Positions 9,499 through 18,657 of a stretch of 64,000 nt of DNA are shown piece by piece (within the stretch, counting starts at the first letter, position 1; the number at the start of each line of letters is the position of its first letter). The translations under genes and the position numbers were made by a program. Location of the stretch: contig NZ_CP019704.1 in the NCBI RefSeq assembly GCF_002005425.1, positions 682,001 through 746,000 on the forward strand, read 5' to 3'. This stretch comes from Polaribacter sp. BM10 (GTDB taxonomy: Bacteria; Bacteroidota; Bacteroidia; Flavobacteriales; Flavobacteriaceae). Under the pieces are notes generated by a model. The model did no database searches, was not told the origin of the DNA, and saw only the letters and a program-made list of their open reading frames with translations.

Positions 9499-9570
9499 TA
9501 AACCCTTTTTTAAAAGGTTATAATATCTATTCTAAAACTTAAAAATGTTTTAGCTTAGACAGGTTTATCA
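9391..9570 (+). promoter_or_regulatory. Structured leader RNA upstream of arginine decarboxylase
   Basis: Perfect inverted repeats follow one another: GCATTT/AAATGC (9391-9405), CAATTCTT/AAGAATTG (9434-9450), and a multibranch element whose outer stem TGATAAACC (9496-9504) pairs with GGTTTATCA (9562-9570) and encloses two hairpins, CTTT/AAAG near 9505-9516 and CTAAAAC/GTTTTAG (9532-9538 with 9547-9553). The first inner hairpin can extend by one C-G pair at the cost of the outer stem. The GTG start follows 22 nt later. It looks like a riboswitch or attenuator; no known class recognised. Confidence 0.55.
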
Positions 9571-9592
9571 TACAATTAATTTAAAAATAAAA

Positions 9593-10984
9593 GTGAACAC
9601 AAAATATAAAGATTTAATCGAACAAACGTTCGATTTCCCTCAAGAAGAATTTAAAACTGAAAACAATAAATTATTCTGGCACGGAATAAATTTAATGGAA
9701 TTAACAGCCAAATATGGTGCACCGTTAAAATTTACCTACTTGCCAAAAATATCAGAAAACATCAATAAAGCAAAAGAATGGTTTGAAAATAGTATGCAAA
9801 AGCATAACTATAAAGCAGACTATTTTTATAGTTATTGTACTAAAAGTTCTCATTTTAAGCATGTTTTAAATGAAGCTTTAAAAAATGATATTCATATAGA
9901 AACTTCATCTGCTTTTGATATCGATATTGTCAAAAAATTAAAAGCAGAAGGTAAAATTAAAGACAACACATTTGTAATATGTAATGGATTTAAAAGGGAT
10001 CAATACATTAAAAATATTGGTGATTTAATTAATTCTGATCATAAAAATGTGATTCCTATTATTGATAATTTTGAGGAGTTACCGTTGTTGCAAAAAGAAA
10101 CAGAAAAACCTTTTAAGGTTGGTATTAGAATTGCATCCGAAGAAGAACCAAAATTCGAATTTTACACATCTAGATTAGGTATTGGCTATAAAAATATTGT
10201 TTCTTTTTATGAAAGAGAAATTGCTAATAATACACAAGTAGATTTAAAAATGCTACATTTTTTTATCAATACAGGTATAAAAGACAATGCTTATTATTGG
10301 AATGAGTTGATGAAGTGTTTAAACGTTTATATCAACCTTAAAAAAGTTTGTCCGTCTTTAGATAGTTTAAATATTGGTGGTGGTTTTCCCATTAAAAACT
10401 CTTTGGGTTTTGAATATGATTATCAATATATGATTGATGAAATTATCAATCAAATTAAATTGGCTTGCAAAGAAGCAAATGTAGATGTACCAAACATTTT
10501 TACAGAATTTGGAAGCTTTACTGTTGGCGAATCTGGCGCAGCTATTTATGAAATTTTATATCAGAAAAAACAAAACGATAGAGAAAGATGGAACATGATA
10601 AACTCGTCTTTTATTACAACGTTACCAGATTCTTGGGCAATAAATAAACGCTTTGTTATGCTGCCAATTAATAAGTGGAACAAGCAGTACGAAAGAGTTT
10701 TGTTGGGCGGTTTAACTTGCGATAGTGATGATTATTACAATTCTGAACAACACATAAACGGAATTTATTTGCCTGTTTATGAGAAGAATAATCCGTTATA
10801 CATTGGTTTTTTTAATACCGGTGCATATCAAGAATCTATTGGTGGTTTTGGTGGTTTGCAACATTGTTTAATTCCGCACCCAAAACACTTATTAATCGAT
10901 AGAGATGAAAACGGAGAATTAACTTTTAACGTTTTTAAAGAACAACAAAAAAGCAACGAATTATTATCAATATTAGGTTATTAA
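9593..10984 (+). CDS. speA: PLP-dependent arginine decarboxylase (GTG start)
   Basis: 463-residue alanine-racemase-fold decarboxylase, first step of polyamine synthesis (arginine to agmatine). The PLP-binding Lys is in YSYCTKSS (Lys84), the phosphate-binding loop is NIGGGFP, and the C-terminal catalytic Cys-Asp motif is LTCDSDDYY. It is shorter than the E. coli SpeA but normal for the flavobacterial type. The GTG at 9593 is chosen because the N-terminus MNTKYKDLIEQTFDFPQEEF fits the family and no ATG occurs before residue 35. It heads an operon with agmatinase and a deoxyhypusine synthase homolog, which supports the arginine-decarboxylase assignment over ornithine or diaminopimelate. Confidence 0.9.
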   Translation: MNTKYKDLIEQTFDFPQEEFKTENNKLFWHGINLMELTAKYGAPLKFTYLPKISENINKAKEWFENSMQKHNYKADYFYSYCTKSSHFKHVLNEALKNDIHIETSSAFDIDIVKKLKAEGKIKDNTFVICNGFKRDQYIKNIGDLINSDHKNVIPIIDNFEELPLLQKETEKPFKVGIRIASEEEPKFEFYTSRLGIGYKNIVSFYEREIANNTQVDLKMLHFFINTGIKDNAYYWNELMKCLNVYINLKKVCPSLDSLNIGGGFPIKNSLGFEYDYQYMIDEIINQIKLACKEANVDVPNIFTEFGSFTVGESGAAIYEILYQKKQNDRERWNMINSSFITTLPDSWAINKRFVMLPINKWNKQYERVLLGGLTCDSDDYYNSEQHINGIYLPVYEKNNPLYIGFFNTGAYQESIGGFGGLQHCLIPHPKHLLIDRDENGELTFNVFKEQQKSNELLSILGY

Positions 10985-10993
10985 AAAGAAAAT

Positions 10994-11029
10994 AATCAAT
11001 TAGATTTTAAATTTAATTCCTAATTGATT
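10994..11029 (+). repeat. Intergenic hairpin between speA and speB
   Basis: Perfect 10-bp inverted repeat AATCAATTAG / CTAATTGATT with a 16-nt loop; the T-run after it is weak (TTTAC). It may be a partial terminator or an mRNA processing/stability element inside the operon. Confidence 0.5.
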
Positions 11030-11055
11030 TTACAATTACAAGTATCTCAAATAAA

Positions 11056-12000
11056 ATGAACACAAATAAAACATATGCAGGAATTCCGCAGGAGTTCGGA
11101 AACCTGTCAACTTCAAAAATAGTAATTATCCCTGTTCCTTATGACGGCACAAGTACATGGCAAAAAGGTGCAGACAAAGGTCCGGAAGCATTTTTAAATG
11201 CATCAGAAAACATGGAGCTGTATGACATAGAAACAGATACAGAGGTATATAAAGAAGGCGTTTATTTAGCTGACGCGATTACCGAAAAGTCATCTCCAGA
11301 AGCCATGGTAGAAGAAGTACATCAAATAACAAAAAAATATATCAATAGAAATAAATTTGTAACCGTTTTTGGTGGAGAACATTCTATTTCTATAGGAACA
11401 ATTAGAGCATTTAATGAGTGTTTTAGCGATTTAACAGTACTACATATTGATGCACATGCAGATTTAAGAAAAGAATATGAAGGTTCTTCTTGTAACCATG
11501 CTTGTGCTGTTTATGAGGCAAATCAAAACACAAATTTGGTGCAAGTTGGTATTAGAAGTATGGATATTTCTGAAAAAAGAAATATGAATTTAGATAAAGT
11601 ATTCTTTGCACACGATATGGCTGTAAATGAAGATTGGATGGAAGATGTTATCGACCAATTAGGTAAAAATGTTTTTATCACGTTTGATTTGGATGCTTTA
11701 GATCCGTCGATTATGCCATCTACAGGAACACCAGAACCTGGCGGATTGTTTTATTATGAAACGTTAGAATTTTTAAAAACAGTATTCGAGCAAAAAAATG
11801 TTGTTGGTTTTGATATGGTTGAACTTTGCCCAAATGATAATGAAAAATCATCTGATTTTTTAGCAGCAAAATTATTTTACAAAATGTTAAGTTATAAGTT
11901 TTCATCAAAAGAAGATTCTTATGATATAGGAGAAGATCTTACAAAAGAAAATGTGTTTAAAAAAGTGGCAAAATTTAAAAATGATGAAGATGAATACTAA
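11056..12000 (+). CDS. speB: Agmatinase
   Basis: 314-residue ureohydrolase that splits agmatine into putrescine and urea. The binuclear Mn ligands are all visible: GGEHS, DAHADLR and DLDALDPS, followed by the family signature PSTGTPEPGG. Its position directly after arginine decarboxylase makes agmatine the likely substrate rather than arginine or formiminoglutamate. The last 11 bases overlap the start of the next gene, indicating translational coupling. Confidence 0.93.
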   Translation: MNTNKTYAGIPQEFGNLSTSKIVIIPVPYDGTSTWQKGADKGPEAFLNASENMELYDIETDTEVYKEGVYLADAITEKSSPEAMVEEVHQITKKYINRNKFVTVFGGEHSISIGTIRAFNECFSDLTVLHIDAHADLRKEYEGSSCNHACAVYEANQNTNLVQVGIRSMDISEKRNMNLDKVFFAHDMAVNEDWMEDVIDQLGKNVFITFDLDALDPSIMPSTGTPEPGGLFYYETLEFLKTVFEQKNVVGFDMVELCPNDNEKSSDFLAAKLFYKMLSYKFSSKEDSYDIGEDLTKENVFKKVAKFKNDEDEY

Positions 12001-12967
12001 TCAAAAACCAATATCAGAATTTATAGAAAAGTATTTTCTTCACTTTAATGCGGCGGCTTTAGTAGATGCTGCAAAAAGTTACGAAACGCAACTTAACAAA
12101 GGAAACAAAATGTTGGTTTCTTTAGCAGGTGCCATGAGTACGGCAGAATTGGGTAAAATTTTTGCAGAAATGATTCGTCAAGATAAAGTTCATATTATCT
12201 CTTGCACGGGCGCAAATTTAGAAGAAGATGTGATGAATTTAGTAGCACATTCTCACTATAAACGTGTACCGAATTATAGAGATTTAACGCCGCAAGACGA
12301 ATGGGATTTATTAGAAAAAGGTTTAAATAGAGTTACAGATACTTGTATACCAGAAGAAGAAGCTTTTAGAAGAATTCAAGAACATATTGTAAAAATTTGG
12401 AAAGATGCAGAGGCAAACGGAGAACGTTATTTACCTCACGAATATATGTACAAGTTGTTACTTTCTGGTGTTTTAGAAGAGCATTATGAAATAGATTTAA
12501 AAGATTCTTGGATGTATGCAGCGGCAGAAAAAAACTTGCCAATTGTTGTACCTGGTTGGGAAGATTCTACAATGGGTAACATTTTTGCATCTTATGTTTT
12601 AAAAGGAGAATTACAAGCTTCTACAGTAAAATCTGGAATAGAGTATATGACCTTTTTAGCCGATTGGTATACAGAGAATTCTAAAAACGGAATTGGTTTT
12701 TTTCAAATAGGAGGTGGAATTGCTGGTGATTTTCCTATCTGTGTTGTACCAATGTTGTATCAAGATATGGAAAGAACTGATACACCATTTTGGAGTTATT
12801 TTTGTCAAATTTCTGATTCTACAACCAGTTATGGATCCTATTCTGGAGCAGTTCCTAATGAAAAAATTACTTGGGGAAAATTAGATATAGATACACCTAA
12901 GTTTATCATAGAAAGTGATGCAACTATTGTGGCGCCTTTAATATTTGCTTATTTACTAGAAATGTAA
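11990..12967 (+). CDS. Deoxyhypusine synthase family protein
   Basis: 325-residue homolog of deoxyhypusine synthase, an NAD-dependent enzyme that transfers an aminobutyl group from spermidine. The active-site Lys is kept in the C-terminal motif ITWGKL (Lys297), and the Gly-rich NAD segment GGGIAGDFPI is present. Bacteria lack the eIF5A target, so bacterial members are thought to act on a free amine such as putrescine (homospermidine-type chemistry) or an unknown acceptor. The start MNTNQKPIS at 11990 is preferred over the upstream ATG at 11951 because it matches the family length and gives the usual 11-nt overlap with speB. Confidence 0.88.
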   Translation: MNTNQKPISEFIEKYFLHFNAAALVDAAKSYETQLNKGNKMLVSLAGAMSTAELGKIFAEMIRQDKVHIISCTGANLEEDVMNLVAHSHYKRVPNYRDLTPQDEWDLLEKGLNRVTDTCIPEEEAFRRIQEHIVKIWKDAEANGERYLPHEYMYKLLLSGVLEEHYEIDLKDSWMYAAAEKNLPIVVPGWEDSTMGNIFASYVLKGELQASTVKSGIEYMTFLADWYTENSKNGIGFFQIGGGIAGDFPICVVPMLYQDMERTDTPFWSYFCQISDSTTSYGSYSGAVPNEKITWGKLDIDTPKFIIESDATIVAPLIFAYLLEM

Positions 12968-13008
12968 CACTTAAATTTTGCTTTTATGCCAATTGAAAAA
13001 CTATATAT

Positions 13009-13275
13009 ATGAAAAGAGTAATTGTAGATTATGCAAAACTAACAACAGATATTTTAGATTTGTTGATAGAAAAATATCCTGATGGATATGATTATTCGGA
13101 TATTTTATCTTTTAAAAATGCAAAAGGAGAGTATATAAAAGCTGTTGAAGTTAGGACAGAGGAAACCATTTATTTGGTGAAGATTAGTACTAAATTAGAG
13201 CAAACAATGGAAGATTATGCAGAAGATGAAGATTCTTTTGATGACGAATTTCAATTTAATGATTTAGATTCTTAA
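13009..13275 (+). CDS. Small acidic protein of the polyamine operon
   Basis: 88 residues, start MKRVIVDYAKLTTDILDLLI. The C-terminal 25 residues are very acidic (EDEDSFDDEFQFND). No catalytic motif and no signal peptide. Similar small proteins are common in flavobacteria, sometimes labelled DNA primase without basis. It lies 41 nt after the deoxyhypusine synthase homolog and ends at the operon terminator, so it probably belongs to the same transcript. Function unknown. Confidence 0.7.
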   Translation: MKRVIVDYAKLTTDILDLLIEKYPDGYDYSDILSFKNAKGEYIKAVEVRTEETIYLVKISTKLEQTMEDYAEDEDSFDDEFQFNDLDS

Positions 13276-13280
13276 TAAAT

Positions 13281-13309
13281 AAAAAGCTCCGAAAATTTCG
13301 GAGCTTTTT
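13281..13309 (+). terminator. Bidirectional terminator of the polyamine operon
   Basis: Nearly perfect palindrome with 14-nt arms (AAAAAGCTCCGAAA / TTTCGGAGCTTTTT), T-runs on both strands, between convergent genes. Confidence 0.92.
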
Positions 13310-13322
13310 ATTTATAATCTAA

Positions 13323-14849
13323 TTATTTCTTCTTTTTCAATTCAAAAATATCTTTTCTTCTGTCTTTTAAGTTTCTAACAGAACCAAACTTGTTCAAATC
13401 TTTTAATAAATCTAAATCAACATCAGCAATTAAAATCATTTCTGTGTTCGTAGTTGCTTCTGCTTTAATTCCGTTAGCCGGAAAAGAAAAATCACAAGGC
13501 GTAAAAACCATAGATTGGGCATATTGTATATCCATATTATTTACTTTTGGTAAATTACCAACACTACCAGCAATGGCTACATAACATTCATTTTCTATAG
13601 CTCTTGCCTGTGCACAATGTCTAACTCTAGAATAGCCATTTTGGGTGTCGGTTAAAAAAGGAATAAATAAAATATCCATACCTTCATCTGCAAGTAATCT
13701 ACTTAATTCTGGAAACTCAGAATCGTAACAAATTAAAATACCTATTTTACCACAATCGGTATCAAAAGTTTTTAATTCATTACCACCTTGCATTCCCCAA
13801 ACCTTTGCCTCATCTGGTGTAACATGTAGTTTTTCGTAACGGTCTGTTGTACCATCTCTTTTACATAGATAACCAACATTATACAATAAGCCATCTTTAA
13901 TTTCTGGCATACTACCGGTAATGATATTGATATTGTATGTTATAGCTAATTCAGAGAATTTTTGAACAATTTCTGGCGTATATTTAGCCAACTCTCTTAT
14001 GGCTTGCGATTCTGGTAAATGATTATTAGCAGCCATTAACGGTGCATTAAAAAACTCTGGAAAAAGTGCAAAATCCGATCGGTATGCAGAAACGGCATCT
14101 ACAAAATATTCTGCTTGTTGCATTAATTCTTCTAAATCTTTGTACAAGCGCATTTGCCATTGTATTAACCCTAATCGAACCACTTTTTTATTACTTGTTG
14201 CTCTTTTAGATTTTTTTTGATAATAAATGTTATCCCATTCTAGTAATACAGCAAACTCACCAGAATTTTCATCACCTTCTAAATATCCCTTTAAAATTTT
14301 TGAAGGATGAAAATCATTAGAAATTTGAAAATTTAAAACAGGATCATGAATTTCTTTTCTTTTTACTTTTTCTATGTATTCTTTTGGTGATAATTTATTA
14401 GAAAACTTGTGATAATTAGGAATTCTACCGCCAAAAGCGATGCCTCTTAAGTTTAGTTTTTCTGTTAATTCTTTTCTATAATCATACAACCTTCTACCTA
14501 AACGTAAACCTCTATATTCAGATTTAATAAAAACATCAATGCCGTATAAAACATCACCGTTTGTATTATGCGTATTAAATGTAAATGCGCCTGTTATTTC
14601 TTTATACGTATGTTGGTCATCAAAACTATCGTAATCTAAAATTATCGAAAGAGCGCAACCGGCTAATTCTCCGTTAATTTTTATCACTACTTGTCCTTCT
14701 GGAAATTTATCAATTAAAGCCTTAATTTGGTATTCTTTCCAATAAGAATCTGGCATACTTGCATATGCTTCAATCATTGCTTCTTTTAACTGTTTGTAAT
14801 CATTTAATGTTAAATAATGAAGCTCTATATTCTCTATGTTTTCTATCAT
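13323..14849 (-). CDS. GNAT acetyltransferase - nitrilase (carbon-nitrogen hydrolase) fusion
   Basis: 508 residues with two domains. Residues 8-170 form a GNAT N-acetyltransferase (acetyl-CoA loop EYRGLRLGRRLY at 111-122). Residues 222-500 form a nitrilase-superfamily amidase with the full catalytic triad: Glu265 in LFPEFF, Lys340 in YEKLHVTP and Cys374 in LICYDSEFPE. This two-domain protein is widespread in Bacteroidota and its substrate is not established. It converges on the polyamine operon; action on an N-acetylated or carbamoyl amine would be a natural guess but is inference. The start at 14849 gives a complete GNAT domain and lies 42 nt after a -7 box. Confidence 0.88.
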   Translation of the reverse strand: MIENIENIELHYLTLNDYKQLKEAMIEAYASMPDSYWKEYQIKALIDKFPEGQVVIKINGELAGCALSIILDYDSFDDQHTYKEITGAFTFNTHNTNGDVLYGIDVFIKSEYRGLRLGRRLYDYRKELTEKLNLRGIAFGGRIPNYHKFSNKLSPKEYIEKVKRKEIHDPVLNFQISNDFHPSKILKGYLEGDENSGEFAVLLEWDNIYYQKKSKRATSNKKVVRLGLIQWQMRLYKDLEELMQQAEYFVDAVSAYRSDFALFPEFFNAPLMAANNHLPESQAIRELAKYTPEIVQKFSELAITYNINIITGSMPEIKDGLLYNVGYLCKRDGTTDRYEKLHVTPDEAKVWGMQGGNELKTFDTDCGKIGILICYDSEFPELSRLLADEGMDILFIPFLTDTQNGYSRVRHCAQARAIENECYVAIAGSVGNLPKVNNMDIQYAQSMVFTPCDFSFPANGIKAEATTNTEMILIADVDLDLLKDLNKFGSVRNLKDRRKDIFELKKKK

Positions 14850-14891
14850 TTTTAATACAATGGTTTTTTAAAATAGACCATTTTCTTAAAA

Positions 14892-14899
14892 CAAAATTA
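14892..14899 (-). promoter_or_regulatory. -7 box for the GNAT-nitrilase gene
   Basis: Minus strand reads TAATTTTG, an exact TAnnTTTG match 42 nt before the ATG. Confidence 0.5.
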
Positions 14900-14951
14900 G
14901 ATAAAAAAAGAATTGATTTAACGAATTTTTAATAATTTATTTTACTGTTTT

Positions 14952-17216
14952 TTAGTGAGTTAATTGGTTTTCTAAAATAGTTTTTTTGTACTTGTTTGTA
15001 GCTTTTTTTAAACTTTCTGATAGTGATTTTAACCAAACCATATGATTAGAAATTAAATAGGCTTCTTGCAGTGCATGCAATGTTTTTTGATCTATTTCGG
15101 TATTGCCTTTTTTAATGCTTTCATCTCTTAAATTAGATAATTTTTGATACGAATTTAAAAGTTTGTTTTCTGCTTTTTCTACAATTTCTTCTGCTACTTT
15201 AGCATTGCTAGTTTTTGCTTGTAAATTGATACAAGCTAGTTGTAAAGAGTTGCTAATTTTATCAATTAAAATATCAAATTCTTTAGAAGCAGGAGTCGTT
15301 TTATGATTGATTATAAAGTTACCAATAGAAGCAATTGCAGAAACCATAGTTTGGTTTATGGTTACAATTTCATACACCAATTCAAATTCTTTTTGTTTTG
15401 ATTTAGGATCTTGAGTTAATCTTTGAAAAGAAGCATTTAAATTACTTATTGCTAAAAACACTTCTTTTCTAGCTAAATTATAATGTAATTTATTGATATT
15501 TGGTTTTTTATATAGTTCTTGTGTTGCTAAAAGATAATTTTTATTCATTTTAAGCGCATTTACTAAAATTTGTTTCTGATTATCGATTTCCCAAGTAGGA
15601 AGTATTAAATAATTAGTTACAATGGCAATTATAGCTCCGATAATAGTATCTAAAACTCTGTACTGAATTACTTCATATGCATCAGGATTCATTAAAGAAT
15701 ATACAAATACAATACTTATTGTTACTAAAGCTGCTGCAGATTTATAATTTTGTTGCAACAATGAAACAGCAAAAATTAATGAAGAAAAAGCTAAAATGCT
15801 ATAAACTACAATATTTTGAGTTATAGAAACAATACTTAAAGCAATTGCAGCACCAATTAAAGTTCCTATAATTCGATCTTTGGTTCTTAAACGTGTTAAA
15901 CCGTAACTTGGTCGCATGATTACGATTATGGTTAATAAAATCCAATAGGTATTTTGTATTTCTAGAAAATACCCGAAGAGATAACCAAAAACCAGGGCAA
16001 ATGTTAATCTTACAGAATGTCTAAATATGGTAGATTTTAAGCTTAAATTCTGTAATAATACATTAAAACGATATTCTTGTAATGTTAAAAACTGATTTGA
16101 ACTTTCTCTTTTTAAAGAAATTTTAGATGCATCATGTACATTGGCCATTACACGTCTAATTACTCTTATTTCTTCTAATAATTGCTCTTGATAATCGTAT
16201 AAGTTTTGCAACACCAAAGCACCTTCTCTTGCTTCTGGCAGTTGAACAGTTTCTACATATTGATTAATAGATTCTTTTGTTTTTGAAAGGGCTTTTAATA
16301 AAACATCTTTATTGGGTATTTTTTCGTTCTGAATTAATAATTCTGATAAAACAATAAGATGGTTTCCCATAATTTTGTTTAGTTTTTTTGATGCTTTTAA
16401 AAATGATTTTCGTTCCCCAAAAATAGAATCAATCATTTTATAATCTAAATGCTTAGCTTCAATTAATTCGAAAATCTTAATAGAGGAAACAAAAATTAGT
16501 AATTGTTTTTCTTCGTATCTAGATCTACCAGAGCGTTTTCTTGCGGTAAGTAATGCTTCTCTTAAAGTTTCGTGTTTTTCATTAATTTGATTCTGAAGAA
16601 CAAAAGTTTTTTTAAGTAACTCGTCTCTTTTTGTTTTTTTAGTTAAAAGTTTTGCTCTTAATTTTAAATAATCGCCAATTAGTAACAAAGAATCAGATAA
16701 TAATTGATTTTGATCTTTTTTAGGAACTAGTTTTTGAAAAATATAAGAAACCACTAAATACCATAATCCGCCAAGAGTCATTAAACTAAGATGAACTAAT
16801 ATTTCTTGAGTAGTTTGTTTCTGAATGGCAAAAGCAATAATCATTGCTAATAAACCAGAAAAAGAAACCAACGAAGCTCTAAAACCATATACAGATAATA
16901 AAGAAACTATAAACGAAATAATTGTTATTACTAAAATTAAAACTACTAAAAAAGGTTTAGCAAATAATATTGCTGCCGTAATAACCATTGATAATAGAAT
17001 ACTTATTAAAATAGCATTTACTTTTCTTTTGATACTTCCAGGTATATCACTTGGTGAATTTAAAAAAGTACCAACTGCAATTGCAGGTGCGTATTCGAAA
17101 TAACCTAAAAAGTAGAGTAGGGCAAATGGTATTGCAATTGCAACCCCAATTCTAATGCCTCTATTAAAATCAGAACTTTTTAAGAATAACTCTAAATGTT
17201 TTAATTTCTCTTTCAA
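14952..17216 (-). CDS. FUSC-family (YccS-like) membrane protein
   Basis: 754 residues in the YccS/FUSC arrangement: a first block of about five helices (20-160), a long soluble helical region (165-395), a second membrane block (400-545) with the family signature RPSYGLTRLRTKDRIIGT, and a soluble C-terminal part. Related proteins include fusaric-acid resistance pumps and aromatic-acid exporters, but YccS-type members have no proven substrate. No adaptor (MFP) or outer-membrane partner gene lies beside it. Confidence 0.85.
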   Translation of the reverse strand: MKEKLKHLELFLKSSDFNRGIRIGVAIAIPFALLYFLGYFEYAPAIAVGTFLNSPSDIPGSIKRKVNAILISILLSMVITAAILFAKPFLVVLILVITIISFIVSLLSVYGFRASLVSFSGLLAMIIAFAIQKQTTQEILVHLSLMTLGGLWYLVVSYIFQKLVPKKDQNQLLSDSLLLIGDYLKLRAKLLTKKTKRDELLKKTFVLQNQINEKHETLREALLTARKRSGRSRYEEKQLLIFVSSIKIFELIEAKHLDYKMIDSIFGERKSFLKASKKLNKIMGNHLIVLSELLIQNEKIPNKDVLLKALSKTKESINQYVETVQLPEAREGALVLQNLYDYQEQLLEEIRVIRRVMANVHDASKISLKRESSNQFLTLQEYRFNVLLQNLSLKSTIFRHSVRLTFALVFGYLFGYFLEIQNTYWILLTIIVIMRPSYGLTRLRTKDRIIGTLIGAAIALSIVSITQNIVVYSILAFSSLIFAVSLLQQNYKSAAALVTISIVFVYSLMNPDAYEVIQYRVLDTIIGAIIAIVTNYLILPTWEIDNQKQILVNALKMNKNYLLATQELYKKPNINKLHYNLARKEVFLAISNLNASFQRLTQDPKSKQKEFELVYEIVTINQTMVSAIASIGNFIINHKTTPASKEFDILIDKISNSLQLACINLQAKTSNAKVAEEIVEKAENKLLNSYQKLSNLRDESIKKGNTEIDQKTLHALQEAYLISNHMVWLKSLSESLKKATNKYKKTILENQLTH

Positions 17217-17284
17217 GATTTGTAGTTGATTGTTAAGTTTATAAGATAGTAAAATCTTCTAACTAAGTGTTTGTATTTTGATAT

Positions 17285-17329
17285 TAAAAAAACAAACCTC
17301 ATTTTTTAACTTAAAAATGAGGTTTTGTT
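17285..17329 (-). terminator. Terminator of fahA
   Basis: Long inverted repeat (AACAAACCTCATTTTT / AAAAATGAGGTTTTGTT) with a run of T on the minus strand, just downstream of the fumarylacetoacetase gene. Confidence 0.8.
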
Positions 17330-17348
17330 TCTAAAATATAAATGCTAT

Positions 17349-18626
17349 TTATTTGGCGGGTAAAACTTTACCAATACATTCTCCAAAACCAATTCTTATG
17401 GTATCATTTTTACAATGTGCACGCATAATAACAGTATCGTTATCGTTTATAAACTTACGTGTAGTTCCGTCTTTTAAAGTAATTGGGTTTTGTCCACGCC
17501 AAGTTAACTCTAACATAGAACCAAAACTATCTTTGGTTGGTCCAGAAATTGTACCAGAACCCATCATGTCACCAGCTTCTACAGGACAACCATTAACGGT
17601 ATGATGTGCTAATTGCTGTGCCATCGTCCAGTACATGTATTTAAAATTAGAGTTTGCAACAATTGTTTCTTCACCATTTTCTGGCTGAATTCCAACTTGT
17701 AAATTAATATCGTAACTACCTTTTCCTTCTTGCTTTAAATAAGGTAAAGGCTCATGCACTTGCTTCGGATTTTCTGTTCTAAAAGGCTCTAATGCATCTA
17801 AAGTAACAATCCAAGGTGAAATTGTAGAAGCAAAATTCTTTCCTAAGAAAGGGCCTAATGGTACATATTCCCAAGCTTGAATATCTCTTGCAGACCAATC
17901 ATTAAATTGAACCAAACCAAAAATATATTCTTCTGCTTCTTCGATAGGAATTCTGTCTCCAAGAACATTTGCATCCGTAGTAATAAATGCCATTTCTAAT
18001 TCAAAATCTAATAATTTAGATGGTCCAAAACCAGGAGTTTTACTTCCTTCAGCAGGTTTTGTTTGTCCTAATGGTCTTCTAATTGGTGTGCCAGAAGGTA
18101 TTATAGAAGAACTTCTACCATGGTAACCAATTGGTATATGCAACCAGTTTGGTAATAACGCATTTTCTGGATCTCTAAACAAAGAACCAACGTTTGTAGC
18201 GTGCTCTTTACTTGCATAAAAATCTGTGTAATCTCCTACAGATACGGGTAAGAGCATTTCAACTTCATCCATTCTAAAGATAATTTTGTCTTTATGGTTT
18301 GCGTTGTCTCTTAAACTGCCATTTGTTACATCAAAAATTTCTGCAATTCTGTTTCTAACCAAACGCCAAGTTTTTCTACCATCTGCAATAAAATCATTTA
18401 AATTATCTTGTAAGAAAATATCATCTGTTAATGGTATTCCTTCAAAATATCCTAATTGGTGTAAAGCGCCTAGATCAATAGCAAAATCGCCAATTCTACT
18501 TCCTATTGTAATAATATCATCTCTTGTAATAAAAACCCCAAACGGTATATTTTGTATCGGAAAATCAGAATCTTCTTCTACCTTTAACCATGATTTTCTA
18601 TTCGGATTATTTGCTGTTATGATCAT
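17349..18626 (-). CDS. fahA: Fumarylacetoacetase
   Basis: 425-residue fumarylacetoacetate hydrolase, the last step of tyrosine/phenylalanine breakdown (to fumarate and acetoacetate). Recognisable features are the SH3-like N-terminus NPNRKSWLKV, the segment LLPNWLHIPIGYHGRSSSI, the metal-binding DFELEMAF and the QFNDWSARDIQAWEY signature. The reading frame extends 12 codons upstream to 18662, but an exact -7 box (TAAATTTG) lies inside that extension and the family begins MxxTANNPNRKSWL, so ATG at 18626 is the true start. No other catabolic gene is adjacent. Confidence 0.95.
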   Translation of the reverse strand: MIITANNPNRKSWLKVEEDSDFPIQNIPFGVFITRDDIITIGSRIGDFAIDLGALHQLGYFEGIPLTDDIFLQDNLNDFIADGRKTWRLVRNRIAEIFDVTNGSLRDNANHKDKIIFRMDEVEMLLPVSVGDYTDFYASKEHATNVGSLFRDPENALLPNWLHIPIGYHGRSSSIIPSGTPIRRPLGQTKPAEGSKTPGFGPSKLLDFELEMAFITTDANVLGDRIPIEEAEEYIFGLVQFNDWSARDIQAWEYVPLGPFLGKNFASTISPWIVTLDALEPFRTENPKQVHEPLPYLKQEGKGSYDINLQVGIQPENGEETIVANSNFKYMYWTMAQQLAHHTVNGCPVEAGDMMGSGTISGPTKDSFGSMLELTWRGQNPITLKDGTTRKFINDNDTVIMRAHCKNDTIRIGFGECIGKVLPAK

Positions 18627-18649
18627 CTTATAAAAATCTTTATTTTGTT

Positions 18650-18657
18650 CAAATTTA
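18650..18657 (-). promoter_or_regulatory. -7 box for fahA; decides the start codon
   Basis: TAAATTTG on the minus strand, exact consensus, placing transcription start near 18646 and therefore downstream of the ATG at 18662. Confidence 0.6.

Noticed and set aside
11951..11989. 13-codon N-terminal extension of the deoxyhypusine synthase homolog
   Set aside because: It lies within the agmatinase gene, is basic and unlike the family N-terminus; ATG 11990 gives the normal protein.
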